DNA of 64,000 bases from Hexactinellida sp. DTS-2022 (taxonomy: Eukaryota; Porifera; Hexactinellida), in NCBI GenBank assembly GCA_028753945.1, contig JAPNXP010000008.1:124001-188000 (forward strand), given 5' to 3'. Of the stretch, positions 9,042 through 19,771 are shown piece by piece. The notes under the pieces are model-generated. The model was not told where the DNA came from. It was given only the letters and a program-made list of their open reading frames with translations, and searched no databases. A program made the translations under genes and the position numbers. Every line of letters begins with the position of its first letter. Position 1 is the stretch's first letter.

Positions 9042-11247
9042 ATGACAGAAATCGAAAAATTGATGGAATCTTTCCGGCAGCAAACAGGGATTATTCTAAG
9101 AAAAGAATGGATTGCGAAAATTCACACCTCCCTTCAAGGAACAGCTCATAAATCAGCATCAATTCAATTATATGAAAAATGGCTTTCAACCGATATAGCC
9201 GAATCCTCACAACCTTTTTTGCCGCTAAATATTAAAAATATGAGCAAAGTATTAAACACCAATTACACACTACAAATGACGTCATTATTAGATATTTCAA
9301 CTTCTGGTTACCAACAATATTTGAAATTAAAAGATAGAGTATCTATTTCAGATCTCGAAAGTGATAATTATACTGAAACCCCTGCGAAAAGAATGTATCT
9401 TATCGAATTAACTGATGGTAACACTACCATATATGGTATTGAATATAAACCTATACATTCCTTGACACCAAACGTGTTGCCAGGTGCGAAGATTGTCTTG
9501 AAAGGTATGATTCCTGTTAGAAAGGGATATGCCTTTTTGGAGAACAGTAATATACAAGTATTAGGTAAGTTTATATGGTGAAAAGTTAAAAATACATACT
9601 GTACCATGAATACTGTTCCTATAAAATTTATATAGAGCTCATGTCTAGTAGTAAAAAACCAGGGTACTTTATAAAGGTCAATTTAAAACTTGTGAAAAAA
9701 TGCTCTGTAAAATTATAGCATGATACATATCCATTGTCCAGTAATACAATTTTTATATGGTAAGATTACTACAGTAGAACCTGTCTAATCCGACATGCAT
9801 TGGGATAGGGAAAAATGTTGGATTACAATTGTCGGATTATACAATTTAATTCATAATAAAAATAACATCAGTATACAATAATTCTATCGTTTTAGTTGAA
9901 TTCCGAATTATGCAGGTTCTATTTCTACTGTATTGATATTCCTTATACAGTAAACACCCGTTATAACCAAGTCGGATACGAATATCCGGATATAACGAAG
10001 GAATTTACAGGTCCCAAGCACTTCGGTATAACGAGAGTTTGACTGTATAAAATAAGCCCTGGTTCTACTGTATTGATATTCTTTATAGGTGGAAGTGTGC
10101 CTGAGTTGATAGAGCGCTATTCTACAATGTCAATCCTATCAAGAGAGCTTGACATCCCACTTATACAAACTGAACCTGTAATTCCTAAACCTGAACCTGT
10201 AATACCTAAAGCTGAACAAACACCAGGTACCGATGGCATTAGTGAAATGAGTTTAGCTAATGTAGATTGGGTGGATGAAGATATTGACGAAGCTGTGCTG
10301 GAAAATGATAACTTTTCGATAACACAATTCATGGACGAAGGCAATGAGGTACAGTATAACCTTGCTAATACGAACACCAACGGATGGTCTACATAATATA
10401 ATTACAGTCGACTCCGCTTAATAGAGTCACCGTTATAGATTTCTCCGTTTAATCGGGTGACAATTTTCACAGGATTTATATGACGGAATGACAATTTTAT
10501 AGATAAATAGACCGTCTACATATGTAGTAATAATAAGTGTTCCGAATCAAAAATTTCTGTTCCGATTAGTGAATTCGTTCGGATAATTGAAGTTATACAT
10601 TTTCTATGGGCATCAATAAAATGAGACTCCGATAATTCGAACCAACAGTTCGACATTTTTTGTATTGTTGAACCATGGATATGATAGTTCTTTTACACTA
10701 ATCCATGGTAATAAAAATTAAAAAATAGAGTCACCTCGGGACCAGGTTACTTTGACCCGATTAAGCGGAGAAATCTATTAACCGTTGTCTCTATTAAGCG
10801 GAGTCTATTGTATTTCTATTTGACTTTTTCTTTTAGACATTAATTCCTGCAACTAATCCTACTCCCAACCTTACACTTGGAGAAATATTACAGTTCGTTA
10901 ATAACAGAAATAATTGTTTATCTTACACACACTGTAAGGTATACACAGTACTTTCCAAATTAGACACAAATATTAATTTTGATTGGCAATTAAAAGCGAC
11001 GCTTATTGATCTAAATAACAACAAATTGGATGTTAGAATCTCAAACGAAATATTACAGAATATAATTGGATTTTCTGGTCGAGAATTTAAGGAAGTTATT
11101 GAACCAAACAAGTTGGATCCTTTTCAAAAACAGAGAGGGAAAAATGGATTTATTGCTTGTCAGAACACACTTAAAAAGCTTAATTGTAAAATGCAAATTC
11201 GCTTTGATCACTCAATGGATTTACCTATTGTAGAACAGTTAGAATAA
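9042..11247 (+). CDS. RMI1: RecQ-mediated genome instability protein 1
   Basis: Exons 9042-9564, 10089-10348 and 10837-11247 give 397 residues (human RMI1 has 625). RMI1 is the OB-fold scaffold of the BLM-TopoIIIa-RMI dissolvasome. The N-terminal helical and OB1 regions are clear: WLSTDI, LNTNYTLQMTSLLDIS, RMYLIELTDG, GIEYKPI and LPGAKIVLKG. Across the first splice, [12 protein letters not shown] matches the human LGGEVDALLEEY. A short acidic stretch follows (DWVDEDIDEAVLENDNF). Exon 3 encodes the C-terminal OB2 fold that pairs with RMI2 (ILQNIIGFSGREF, DPFQKQRGKNGFIACQ). The exon 2 donor at 10349 is chosen because GAG|GTACAG keeps phase 0. The middle disordered region is much shorter than in vertebrates. 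The 3' end of the gene is partly duplicated downstream (11340-11455). Confidence 0.9.
9770..9932. mobile_element. MITE family G (TACAGTAGAACCTGTCTAATCCGACA) in RMI1 intron 1
   Basis: The left end is TACAGTAGAACCTGTCTAAT and the right end has GCAGGTTCTATTTCTACTGTA. A shorter copy lies at 40769-40840. Confidence 0.75.
9955..10047. mobile_element. MITE family C, internally shortened, in RMI1 intron 1
   Basis: TACAGTAAACACCCGTTATAAC at the left and TATAACGAGAGTTTGACTGTA at the right. Shorter than the copy at 3715. Confidence 0.8.
10403..10811. mobile_element. MITE family D (TACAGTCGACTCCGCTTAATAGAG) in RMI1 intron 2
   Basis: A roughly 400-bp inverted-repeat element. The left end is TACAGTCGACTCCGCTTAAT and the right end TTAAGCGGAGTCTATTGTA. 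Near 10672-10707 it carries an ACCATGGATA/CCATGGT palindrome that may be a smaller element inserted into it. Confidence 0.8.
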
Positions 11248-11339
11248 AACTTTCTCAAATTGTTAGTATTTGTCATTTAGGGTAAAATAATTGGTATAAT
11301 TGGTGAGTTTATATAGGAGTTAATTAATTGTAGAATGCT

Positions 11340-11455
11340 ATTCAATTTGATCACTCAATGGATTTACCTAACAATTAGAATAAAACGTTTCTCAAATTGT
11401 TATTTTGTCATTTTAGGTTCAAACAATTGGTATAATTGGTGAGTTTATTTAGGAG
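11340..11455. repeat. Diverged duplicate of the RMI1 terminal coding sequence and 3' UTR
   Basis: The stretch from TTTGATCACTCAATGGATTT through the TTGGTATAATTGGTGAGTTT block repeats 11204-11315, which spans the last RMI1 codons and the start of the 3' UTR. The copy has small deletions and a spacer change. It is a local tandem duplication and not a functional gene. Confidence 0.85.
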
Positions 11456-11619
11456 GATACTTGTATTGGACTCAGTTTCTGATAAAGTAGCTATTGTATT
11501 ACTGGACTATGGATAATATACTATATTGTATATCCATGGTTAACTAGTAATTATTTTCCTTATTAGATTATACCATTATTTTGCCAGCATAAATACTAAG
11601 TTTAATTAATGGATGACAG

Positions 11620-11773
11620 TACAGTCGAAACCGGTTTTCTAACCAATTCTTTGCATTAAAATAACGTCAGAAAACTCCGATAGTTAAAATAAACCGTTTG
11701 AAAATAAAACAAAATTGGATTTTTTACACATTTAGAATAAATAGTATAGTTAGAAAACCCGGTTTCGACTGTA
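11620..11773. mobile_element. MITE family E (TACAGTCGAAACCGGTTTTCTAACC)
   Basis: The left end is TACAGTCGAAACCGGTTTTC and the right end AACCCGGTTTCGACTGTA. Inner blocks AACCAATTCTTTGCAT and ATTGAAAATAAAACAAAAT recur in every family E copy. Confidence 0.9.
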
Positions 11774-11855
11774 TTATAATAGGTTAGTTTTAACTTTGCC
11801 TAATAACACAATCAAAAAATTTGTACAATTATTAGATAACCACATTCCCTAATAA

Positions 11856-12794
11856 ATGGCTCACAAACTGAATTCGATGGACCCATCTATATTACCGCAA
11901 CAAGCATCGCAGGTTTGGGAAATGTTAGATGAATTAGCGGAAAATGATCCAAAAGCTTATCAGAGTTTTATTCAACAGAATTTGGACCAAGGATCTCATC
12001 TATTCAGTAAACCTAAAAGCGAAGTTTGTATTCGCGCGGTTTTTAACACCCCAGTTAGTAAAACCGGATCAAAATATTTGTATGTGAATATATTTACATG
12101 GAAACAGGTTAATGAACCAAAATCAATTGAATCTCCTGTACCGATGACATGTTCTGATATGAAAACTCTAAAAATTGATAAAATCGAATGTTTTATCATT
12201 TCAGTCGCGATTAATCCCAAATTATACGCAGAATGCTGCGAAAATACATCCGAATTAAACCAACTTTTCGAGTTAATATTAACCTATATAAAAGACGTCC
12301 GAGATTTGGATATTAAACTCGAATTTTCGCGATTGAAATTAACCTGTAAAGGCGACACAATTACGTCTGCCACTTGGTTATATGAATCTATTTATAGAAA
12401 AACAATTACACAAGACATTATGTCTCCAGATAATCTACCAAATAGAGATTTAATAGAAGAGCTTTCTAACTTAAAAATTAAAGATTCTATACCAACAACA
12501 ACCGTGGATAATAAATTAATTGAAGAATTAGAAAATGATAAAGAAATTCCTCTGTTTTCAAGTAGAATTATTATTGAAGATAACAATGTTGAGGTGTTAA
12601 TGATATGTATCGCACTTCCGCGAGTTAAAGCTGTTAGCGAATTGGATTTGAAAATTTCGCAGGATGAATTATATTTGTCGAACTTATACTATGAACTTTC
12701 GACTAATTTAGAACGCGAAATTGATGAAACAAGTGTTAAAGCGAAGTTTGATAAATCAACTCACATTTTAACAGTAACGGCAATTTGCTTGTGA
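11856..12794 (+). CDS. PIH1D2: PIH1 domain-containing protein 2
   Basis: Single exon, 312 residues, the same size as human PIH1D2 (315). PIH1-family proteins are HSP90 / R2TP-type co-chaperones. PIH1D2 is linked to assembly of dynein arms and snoRNP-like complexes. The N-terminus matches strongly (QVWEMLDELAENDPKAYQSF against human QFWNLLDDLAQSDPEGYEKF), followed by the PIH fold with the basic/aromatic block SKTGSKYLYVNIFTWKQV. The C-terminal 90 residues form a CS-like beta domain ending FDKSTHILTVTAICL. It lies 608 bp after RMI1 on the same strand and is intronless. The assignment rests on full-length similarity, not on one motif. Confidence 0.88.
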   Translation: MAHKLNSMDPSILPQQASQVWEMLDELAENDPKAYQSFIQQNLDQGSHLFSKPKSEVCIRAVFNTPVSKTGSKYLYVNIFTWKQVNEPKSIESPVPMTCSDMKTLKIDKIECFIISVAINPKLYAECCENTSELNQLFELILTYIKDVRDLDIKLEFSRLKLTCKGDTITSATWLYESIYRKTITQDIMSPDNLPNRDLIEELSNLKIKDSIPTTTVDNKLIEELENDKEIPLFSSRIIIEDNNVEVLMICIALPRVKAVSELDLKISQDELYLSNLYYELSTNLEREIDETSVKAKFDKSTHILTVTAICL

Positions 12795-12856
12795 ACCAAT
12801 TCTATTTAATACATTCTTAGTTATATGCAGTATGAAAAGTAGCTCTTATTAACAAG

Positions 12857-13176
12857 TACAGTAGAACCTCGTTAGTACGAACACGGTTAATATGAAATTC
12901 CGGTTAATACTAACACTATTTCAGTCACATTCAAAGCCTTTTCTATACAAATGATACAGTGGATACCGGTTATAAGAACATCATCGGAAACTGCATATAA
13001 TGTTTGTATAACCAGCATAAATTATACAGGGTATATGGCAACCGTTTTCCAATATAATGTTCTTATATCCGGTATGTTCTTATAACCGGTATCTACTGTA
13101 TTAGTTAATACGAATTCAGGTTAAGGCGAACGCATTTTAACGGTCCCCTGGTGTTCGTACTAACGAGGTCCTACTA
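12857..13176. mobile_element. MITE family B (TACAGTAGAACCTCGTTAGTACGAACAC), interrupted
   Basis: The left half begins TACAGTAGAACCTCGTTAGT and the right half ends GTTCGTACTAACGAGGTCCTACTATA. The two halves are split by the family A element at 12955-13100. The inner CAAAGCCTTTTCTATACAA block is shared with the other family B copies. Confidence 0.85.
12955..13100. mobile_element. MITE family A inserted inside family B
   Basis: A complete family A copy, TACAGTGGATACCGGTTATA to ATAACCGGTATCTACTGTA. It is flanked by TA at each side and sits exactly within the family B copy, so it inserted later. Confidence 0.9.
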
Positions 13177-13217
13177 TATTGTATAATTTGTATTAATAAG
13201 TTAGAGTATATATAGTT

Positions 13218-16200
13218 ATGGCTTTAAATACTGCGAATTCCGCGAATACATACGCTCCCAATTCCTCACAACACTCCCGCGGCTCAAAACTTGACATTTC
13301 AACCGAAGAGAGATTAAACAGACAAGGTTTTCTAAGCGAAGAAATAATACTTAGGATATCTCAATGTGTGAAGTGCGATTCATTAAGTTCTTGTCCGGGA
13401 ATGCTGTATGTTTCTACCGAGCAGATTTACTTTATTTCTATGTCTGTTACACATGATATTGGTAAGTTAATATACATTGTACAAACAGTAAAGTACAATG
13501 GACTCACGTTAATAGGAACACTGATAAGGCGAAATATTGGTTAAGGAGTACAAAAAACGGTTTAATTCCCTAGTCTATACAAATACTAGCAGTGACTCCG
13601 GTTAAATTACAAGTTTCCCCATAATACGAACAGATTTCGAAGGCCCCCTAGTTTTCTTATTAACAGAATCTACTGTATTCATTCCTTTCGAAAGTGTTCG
13701 TATTTAGAACAACTCGCCATTCAATATGTTTTATGATCTCCCTTTTAATTATGGGCTTACTTATATATCGGGCAACACATTTTGTATATACAAACCAGCT
13801 TCGAAAAAGTGAAATTTAGAGGTTAAAAATACATTCTCAATTCCTAAAAATTCATTAGAAAGATGTTGGCCGATCCATAAATACATTAGAACCTCGTTAG
13901 TACGAACAACAAAGGACGTCAAAATGTGATATTCGTATTGAAAAGGCTTTGAAGGGAACTGAAATAGTGTTCGTACTAACGAGGTTCTACTGTAGTTCTT
14001 TTATTATTATTATTCCAATTAGGATTTCGTTTAAATTCAATACAATCTCTGCTAACCGAAGATGGAACATATCCGCTATTAACATTTGTGTTGGAAGAGT
14101 CGACTTGTAGTTTCGGGTCTTTGGTAGACAGAATGGAAATAATCGATTTATTAAAAGGGGCTTTTCCAAGATTGGAAGTTAACCAAGCTAATTGTGTTCA
14201 AAGGGAAGAGTTAAATACATCTGAGGTGTCAAAAGCCGCGAATGTGGATGCTTTTGTGGATAATGATGCATTGATTCTCAAACGCGAAAATGAATTGGCT
14301 TTATTTATTCAAGTTTTGAGAGGTAATACTTGTGAATATTTTCTTGTGAATAACTATTGTCCGATAATGTTATTCTGCGAAAAAGAACACCTAACACATG
14401 ACCAACTCGACGCCCGTATATACACACAAAAAATCGCGAAAGACTTAACCTTAGAAATATTAACAAACGCGGAATTTATCACCTCAGATGACAGTATTGT
14501 TCGCTCTAAACAAGAATATTTACAACCGTTTCCAAATCGCCATCAACGCCACCATTCATATTCAGAATCAACACAACACACTGGGAATTATCCAAATTTA
14601 CACTTGGGGTGTTTGGCTGATTTAACTGTTATAGATTTTAATATGGAGAGAGGAGGGGGTTTACGTAGAAGTAATTCTATGGAGTTTATTGATACTGCGA
14701 AAAGTAACACTGGCAGGAACTCTCAAGGTAGGTATTGGTGTCAACTAGTAAACAACAACAAACAAATGAACAAATGAACAAACAAACAAACAAACAAACA
14801 AACGAACAAATAAATATACAAATAAATAAATAAATAAACAAACAAGCAGACAAATTAATTAATTAATAAACAATGAAACAAACGAACAAACTATCCTTGA
14901 ATACATAAAAACAAATAATATACAGCTAAACAAATGAATTAACAATAAAACAAAAGAACAAATATCGTGAACAAACAAATATAAATAAATAATTTCCATT
15001 AGCTTACAAGCAAATAAACAAACAAATTACCCATTACAAACACACAAACAAACAACTTATTATTATTTTCCCACCTTTAGATTTCCTAGGAGCTCCCTTA
15101 ATCCGTTCAATCTCAAATGAACACATCGGTGCCTCAGATTCTTCATTCATAAAATCAATCCCACGAAATCTCTCACCCACTCTCATAAATTTCCTTAACG
15201 ACACCCTTGACCAGAAATCCCATACAACATGTACCCCTGAAAACAGTTCCCCTTGTGTGTCCCCTGTCCCCCTATCGACCCCTACCCCACCCCTAGAGTC
15301 AAACACACCCCGTGTCAGCCCAATACACACTGATAATGTACCTCCGCATAGTTTCATATACACTTCAAGTCAAAGCTGGAATTCACAGGAAGAATCTTTG
15401 CCATCACCTCAACCAGGGGACCCTTGTCCCTATTTTCTAGCCGGTAATTGTAGAGAGGGAGATCAATGCCCTTTAAGCCATACTGACGGGCTTAATACAA
15501 TGGAATATTTCACAGAAATAACGACTTTCCCTCAGAAATTAATCTGTACTTCAGATACGAATTTGGGTAGAATAATATTGAATTCGACGGATAAGATTAT
15601 ACTGTCTCCTTCTATACTAGTTGTGTGTGAGCGAAATAACTTTCAGTACCCTATGACATTCTCTTTGACAAACTTACAAACAAATGAAAAGTTATATGTT
15701 GGCGTTCTAGAATTCACAAGCCCTGAAGTTAACAAATGTTACATTCCAGAGTGGATATTCCATCACCTTGGTATTACTGAAGGTGACGAAGTCGGTTTTC
15801 AACACGAAGATTTGCCGAAAGGTGTTTTCTGCCGGTTACAACCGTTATCAAGTTCTTGGTTAAGTATTCCATACGAAAAACGCACTGAAATCCTTGAATT
15901 TTGGCTTAAAAAATACCAAAATTTAACAGTTGGTATGCGAATAGATGTACACTACGAAATGAACAAATATAGTTTAAAAGTCTTAAAGTGTAAACCAGCG
16001 TTAGGAATATCAATTGTAAACGCCGATATACAAACAGATATAATAGAACCATTAGATTGTGATGAATTATACAGCCCTGAAGAGGGTCAGGCTCAAAGAC
16101 TATACCTTGGTTACCCAATGGCTTGTAATCTTGCAATTGGTATGTACAGACATTTTGTACTGTTATACCTACCAAGTAGTAATCACCCAGAACGTATACG

Positions 16201-17772
16201 TATAACATTGAATGCACTTAAAGGCGATCCTGATTTATACGTTTCGCAATCCCATACCGCACCTTCACAAAGGTTATACCAATGGTGTAATCAAGAAGTT
16301 GGTTCTAAAGAAATACATTTAAGCTCTTTAGACAATCTTTTTAATGCAACAGAGTCGATTTATGTTGGGGTAATGAGTTTCACACAGGATACTGTATTCA
16401 GTATTTGTTTCCATAGAGATGATGGTCTCCAAATGTCACCAAAAGGTATGTTATAACAGAGGTCAAAGTTCATCCTATATACAGTGAACTCCCGTTATAA
16501 CGAAGTCGGATATAACGAAATAACCGTTTATTACGAATCGAGATTTTCCCCCAGAGCACTAAGTGCATTAATTATAATCCGCTTATTACCAATATCCGGA
16601 TATAAACAGGTCCAAGCACTTCGTTATATAAACGAGAGTTTACTAAATATACAATATACTCTAGACTGTATAGAAAATTTTGTATAGAAATTTGTGGACT
16701 GAAAATTAACATATACAGGTCTGATTTTTGTGAGCTATTTTTCGTCTTCTGATTATGTAAAACTTTTTATTATGAACAAGCCCTATGGTCCCAATTTAAC
16801 AACTTATATAGGGTTTGTATTAAGTTGAGTTCGCTTATTATGAAGTCTCTCTATTATGAACACAATTTTGGTCCATTGAATGCATGATTGTTCATAATAA
16901 TATAACGTTATAACCGAGTTCTACTGTATAGTATTATCATTAGATATTACACGAGTTTTATACTAGTTTTATAATTAACAGGTGCGTATTTACTTGGCGA
17001 ACAAGGCCAAAGGCTACGGACTACAAGCACTCAATCCAACTCACTTGACAACTCTGCAGATATTCCCCCAGAGCACCATGTACAATGCAACCATTGTAAT
17101 ACATTTATGCCACCATTACGTTTAGCTATGCACGAACGACATTGTAAGCTATCAACTTATCGGTGTCCAGATTGTAATGAATGCATACCATTCGTTGCTA
17201 AAGAAAAACATCCGTTTATATTGCATACGAAGTTAACTTGTTGTTGTGGGGAAGTTTTCACACAGTACAGTTTGAATGAACATCAGAAAAGTTTGTGTGT
17301 TAAACGCACACTTAAATGTACGCATAAATGGTGTAATCTTTCGTTCTCAATGGATGAGATACACCAACATGAAACCACTTGTGGGACCAGATTGACCCCA
17401 TGTCCAATTTGTAGTGTGGACACGCGGTTTATGGAGCTAGAGTCACATCTTTTCGCGTTTCATAGCGTAGAAGTGCGGAAAATTAACTGGGATATTCCGT
17501 TAAATGCACAGCTTTTGAAAAAAACAATATCGAATGCTGGGAAACTAAATTGTAAGTGTGGAGAGAATTTTATTGAATTAGATGATTTACAAGTTCATCA
17601 GTTAACTTCATGCAAACTTAACAATAATAGTGATGTTTCGAAGGAAAATGGAGCGAACAAACAACCGACTGTTAACGGTGAAATTCCAATTCTAACCGAG
17701 TGTGAAAAACCGCAGGAAGAACCTCAAGTAGTACAACCAGATAGTATACCTATTAATAATCATGAAGATTAG
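13218..17772 (+). CDS. Multidomain UFD1 / zinc-finger protein with GRAM-like N-terminus
   Basis: Exons 13218-13461, 14023-14727, 15081-16445 and 16982-17772 join in phase 1 each time to give 1034 residues. In order: a PH/GRAM-like fold at about residues 55-115 (PGMLYVSTEQIYFIS); a low-similarity region; a CCCH zinc finger at about 432-450 with spacing C-x7-C-x5-C-x3-H; a UFD1 double-barrel domain at about 465-640 (YPMTFSLTN, VGVLEFTS, CYIPEWIFHHL, VGMRIDVHYE); a PPC-like beta region (DPDLYVSQSH) at about 660-760; and a C-terminal run of C2HC zinc fingers of TRAF/XAF1 type to about 960. UFD1 folds bind ubiquitin and the p97/Cdc48 system. UFD1 fused to TRAF-type fingers is known from plant and protist proteins such as the PRLI-interacting factor K family. 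The GRAM-like and CCCH additions are unusual. A role in p97-linked ubiquitin recognition is inference. Confidence 0.82.
13882..13994. mobile_element. MITE family B, compact copy, in intron 1 of the UFD1-domain gene
   Basis: TACATTAGAACCTCGTTAGTAC at the left and CGTACTAACGAGGTTCTACTGTA at the right. About 113 bp, lacking most of the interior. An older, degenerate family B copy occupies about 13490-13677 of the same intron. Confidence 0.85.
14755..15050. repeat. AAAC-rich microsatellite tract in intron 2 of the UFD1-domain gene
   Basis: Long runs of AAAC/AAAT units on the + strand. Similar tracts fill collagen introns at 27155-27590 and 45120-45470. Confidence 0.85.
16480..16650. mobile_element. 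MITE family C in intron 3 of the UFD1-domain gene
   Basis: TACAGTGAACTCCCGTTATA at the left, CACTTCGTTATATAAACGAGAGTTTACT at the right. The right terminus is eroded. Confidence 0.8.
16714..16928. mobile_element. MITE family F (TGATTATTGTGAAC..TTATGAA) in intron 3, chimeric right end
   Basis: TACAGGTCTGATTTTTGTGA at the left, with the family F interior (AACAAGCCCTATGGTCCCAA, CTCTATTATGAACACAATTT). The right end instead reads ATAACCGAGTTCTACTGTA, as in the element at 3012. This suggests recombination between two families. Confidence 0.75.
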
Positions 17773-19771
17773 TTAACTGGTTGGTATTTTTCTCATTCCA
17801 AATGTATATAACATGTGTATCTAATGATATTATTTCTTCAGTTGTTCTATGGGAAATCCATGGATGTTAAGTTTAGATGGAATTTTTGTTCTTTTTTAAA
17901 TTCTCGTAAATTTATTTTCTTCAAATTTTATTTTACATTCATTATAGAATGTAGATATACAGTCCTTGGGCACAGGTATAAATATTTATGTTGTTGTTTA
18001 CTTTTAAGTGTATGTTTATTTCTTAATTTTATTGGTTTGCAATTTCCCAAACCCTGATTTGAATTAAGTCGCTTATTCCTTGAAATTCCAAAAAATTCAG
18101 AAACTTTTGAACATCAACAATTCAACTTTATGAAGCCAATTTTTATATTGAAAAGGTGTTGGCTGTTATATAAGTAACCCGAACAATTTTCCCAAATACC
18201 AACTTGCCTTATTCGTGGAAAGAAGTCAATTTTTCAATCTTTAAAATTCATATAGCGTAACTTAGTAACTAGGTAGACTGTATAGTAAGTATGGTTTAAT
18301 AAATAATTTGTTTAACTACTACAACACACGATCTATTAAAAATTGGATTTAATTGTACCCAGTTAACACGAGTAAATTCTCTATTGATTTGAGGATTCAA
18401 TTATTCCAGGTTGGGTTCCAATGTTGTCCGTTTCCTCATGCAAATATTTATAAGAGTATAAATTCATCAAATGAATCCCAGTTAAACTAACATACACACA
18501 AATGTCATTAGTAGCTTCACTAGTTGTTTGTTTGTTTGAATGGGTAAGGTTTAAATGAGATTATCTGGCTTATATTCTATCAAAACAAATAATTGCTATA
18601 TGATTTCCTAACGAGAATTTGTTTAGTTAATGCTTCGCTTAATATTCAATCTGTTCTGTTTATTAAGATTGTTGTACGTTACATCTATTCTTAGAACACT
18701 TTTGATCAATCACTTTAGCTGTCAGTTATCTGATAAATTACAATTAAATTAATAAATAGTTTGGGAGCAAAACGAATTTATTAACAAAGTTATAATCAAG
18801 TTTTACTTGGCTTGTATAAAGTATTTTGGAACGAAATTATATAAAACCTAAATTTATATTCAGCAACAACACATTTAAAATCTCGTTTTGTTGGAAATAA
18901 TAATAATGGTTAATACAAACATTTTTCGGGGCATTTACATCCATTTAATGATTTACGATCACGTAAACAAAAATTTCGCACTAATGAGCTTTCACATTGT
19001 TTATCATTTGGCCTGCTAGTTTGAAACATTCCAAATACATCATAACGTTGCTACTATTACAGCTGGAGTATTCATCTTAAACTTTTCATGAATTTATACA
19101 GGCTTCTAAATATGTATCAAGAAAAACCTTTTCGATAATGATTCAACATTTGCTGTAGTATTTTGTTGTCTTTCAAAAGAATATAATTTATTCGAAATTA
19201 AAATCTATAAATATTAGCCAATATTTATAGATTTACGTACAAACAAAATAATCGTTACTTGAAAAACTAAAATTCATATTTGTATTCATAATATTTTCAA
19301 TTAACACCCAATTATCCCTGTAAACATTTAAGTTAATATATTTAAAATTATCCAATTTAATAACAAAGTCGACAAACGATCACTTTTGCCCTATTCCAAA
19401 TATGTGTCCATTAAATCCTGAGTTTAACAAATTAATAATTATCAATCAGTCCTATTTCCAGAGGAAATACAGATAGTAGTAATTATAAAACCGTATACAA
19501 AAGTTGACCGAATTATTAACCACAAACACATCTTGAATTGGTTTACATGGCACATCAATAGCAGTAGCTTTTGTATGTCAAATGGTTGCCTTTTGTGTTT
19601 GACGCATTTGTACGTTTCTTCTGAAGGTTTCATCCTATAGTATGGATCTATGTCACATAAATACAGCGTAAACATTCGCGATCTATTTTCCACTTATTCG
19701 CTATTTATTGATAAATACAATTGTTGTTTACTTTGTGAGTAATTCATTCGTTTATTTAATATATTTCTAAA
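17773..19771. other. 2-kb intergenic region before the CD36-family gene
   Basis: AT-rich and mostly featureless. Near 18120-18180 it carries part of a dispersed element with the block AAAAGGTGTTGGC..ATATAAGTAA, also seen near 23850, 25195, 48110 and 58640. Short open frames here have no similarity to anything I know. I cannot assign a promoter. Confidence 0.55.

Larger units (their letters stand above)
11248..11855. other. Spacer between RMI1 and PIH1D2
   Basis: Contains a diverged second copy of the RMI1 3' end (11340-11455) and a family E element (11620-11773). Nothing else is recognisable. Confidence 0.6.
12795..13217. other. Spacer filled by a nested pair of palindromic elements
   Basis: Nearly the whole gap between PIH1D2 and the next gene is one family B element interrupted by one family A element (12857-13176). 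Confidence 0.8.

Noticed and set aside
17815-18057. Small + strand open frame after the UFD1-domain gene, with hydrophobic product
   Set aside because: Its residues are those of AT-rich random sequence (Phe, Leu, Tyr, Lys), it has no similarity to known families, and it sits where the 3' UTR should be.
19442-19693. Minus-strand 83-residue open frame upstream of the CD36-family gene
   Set aside because: No recognisable domain, no second exon or conserved motif, and length within chance for this region.
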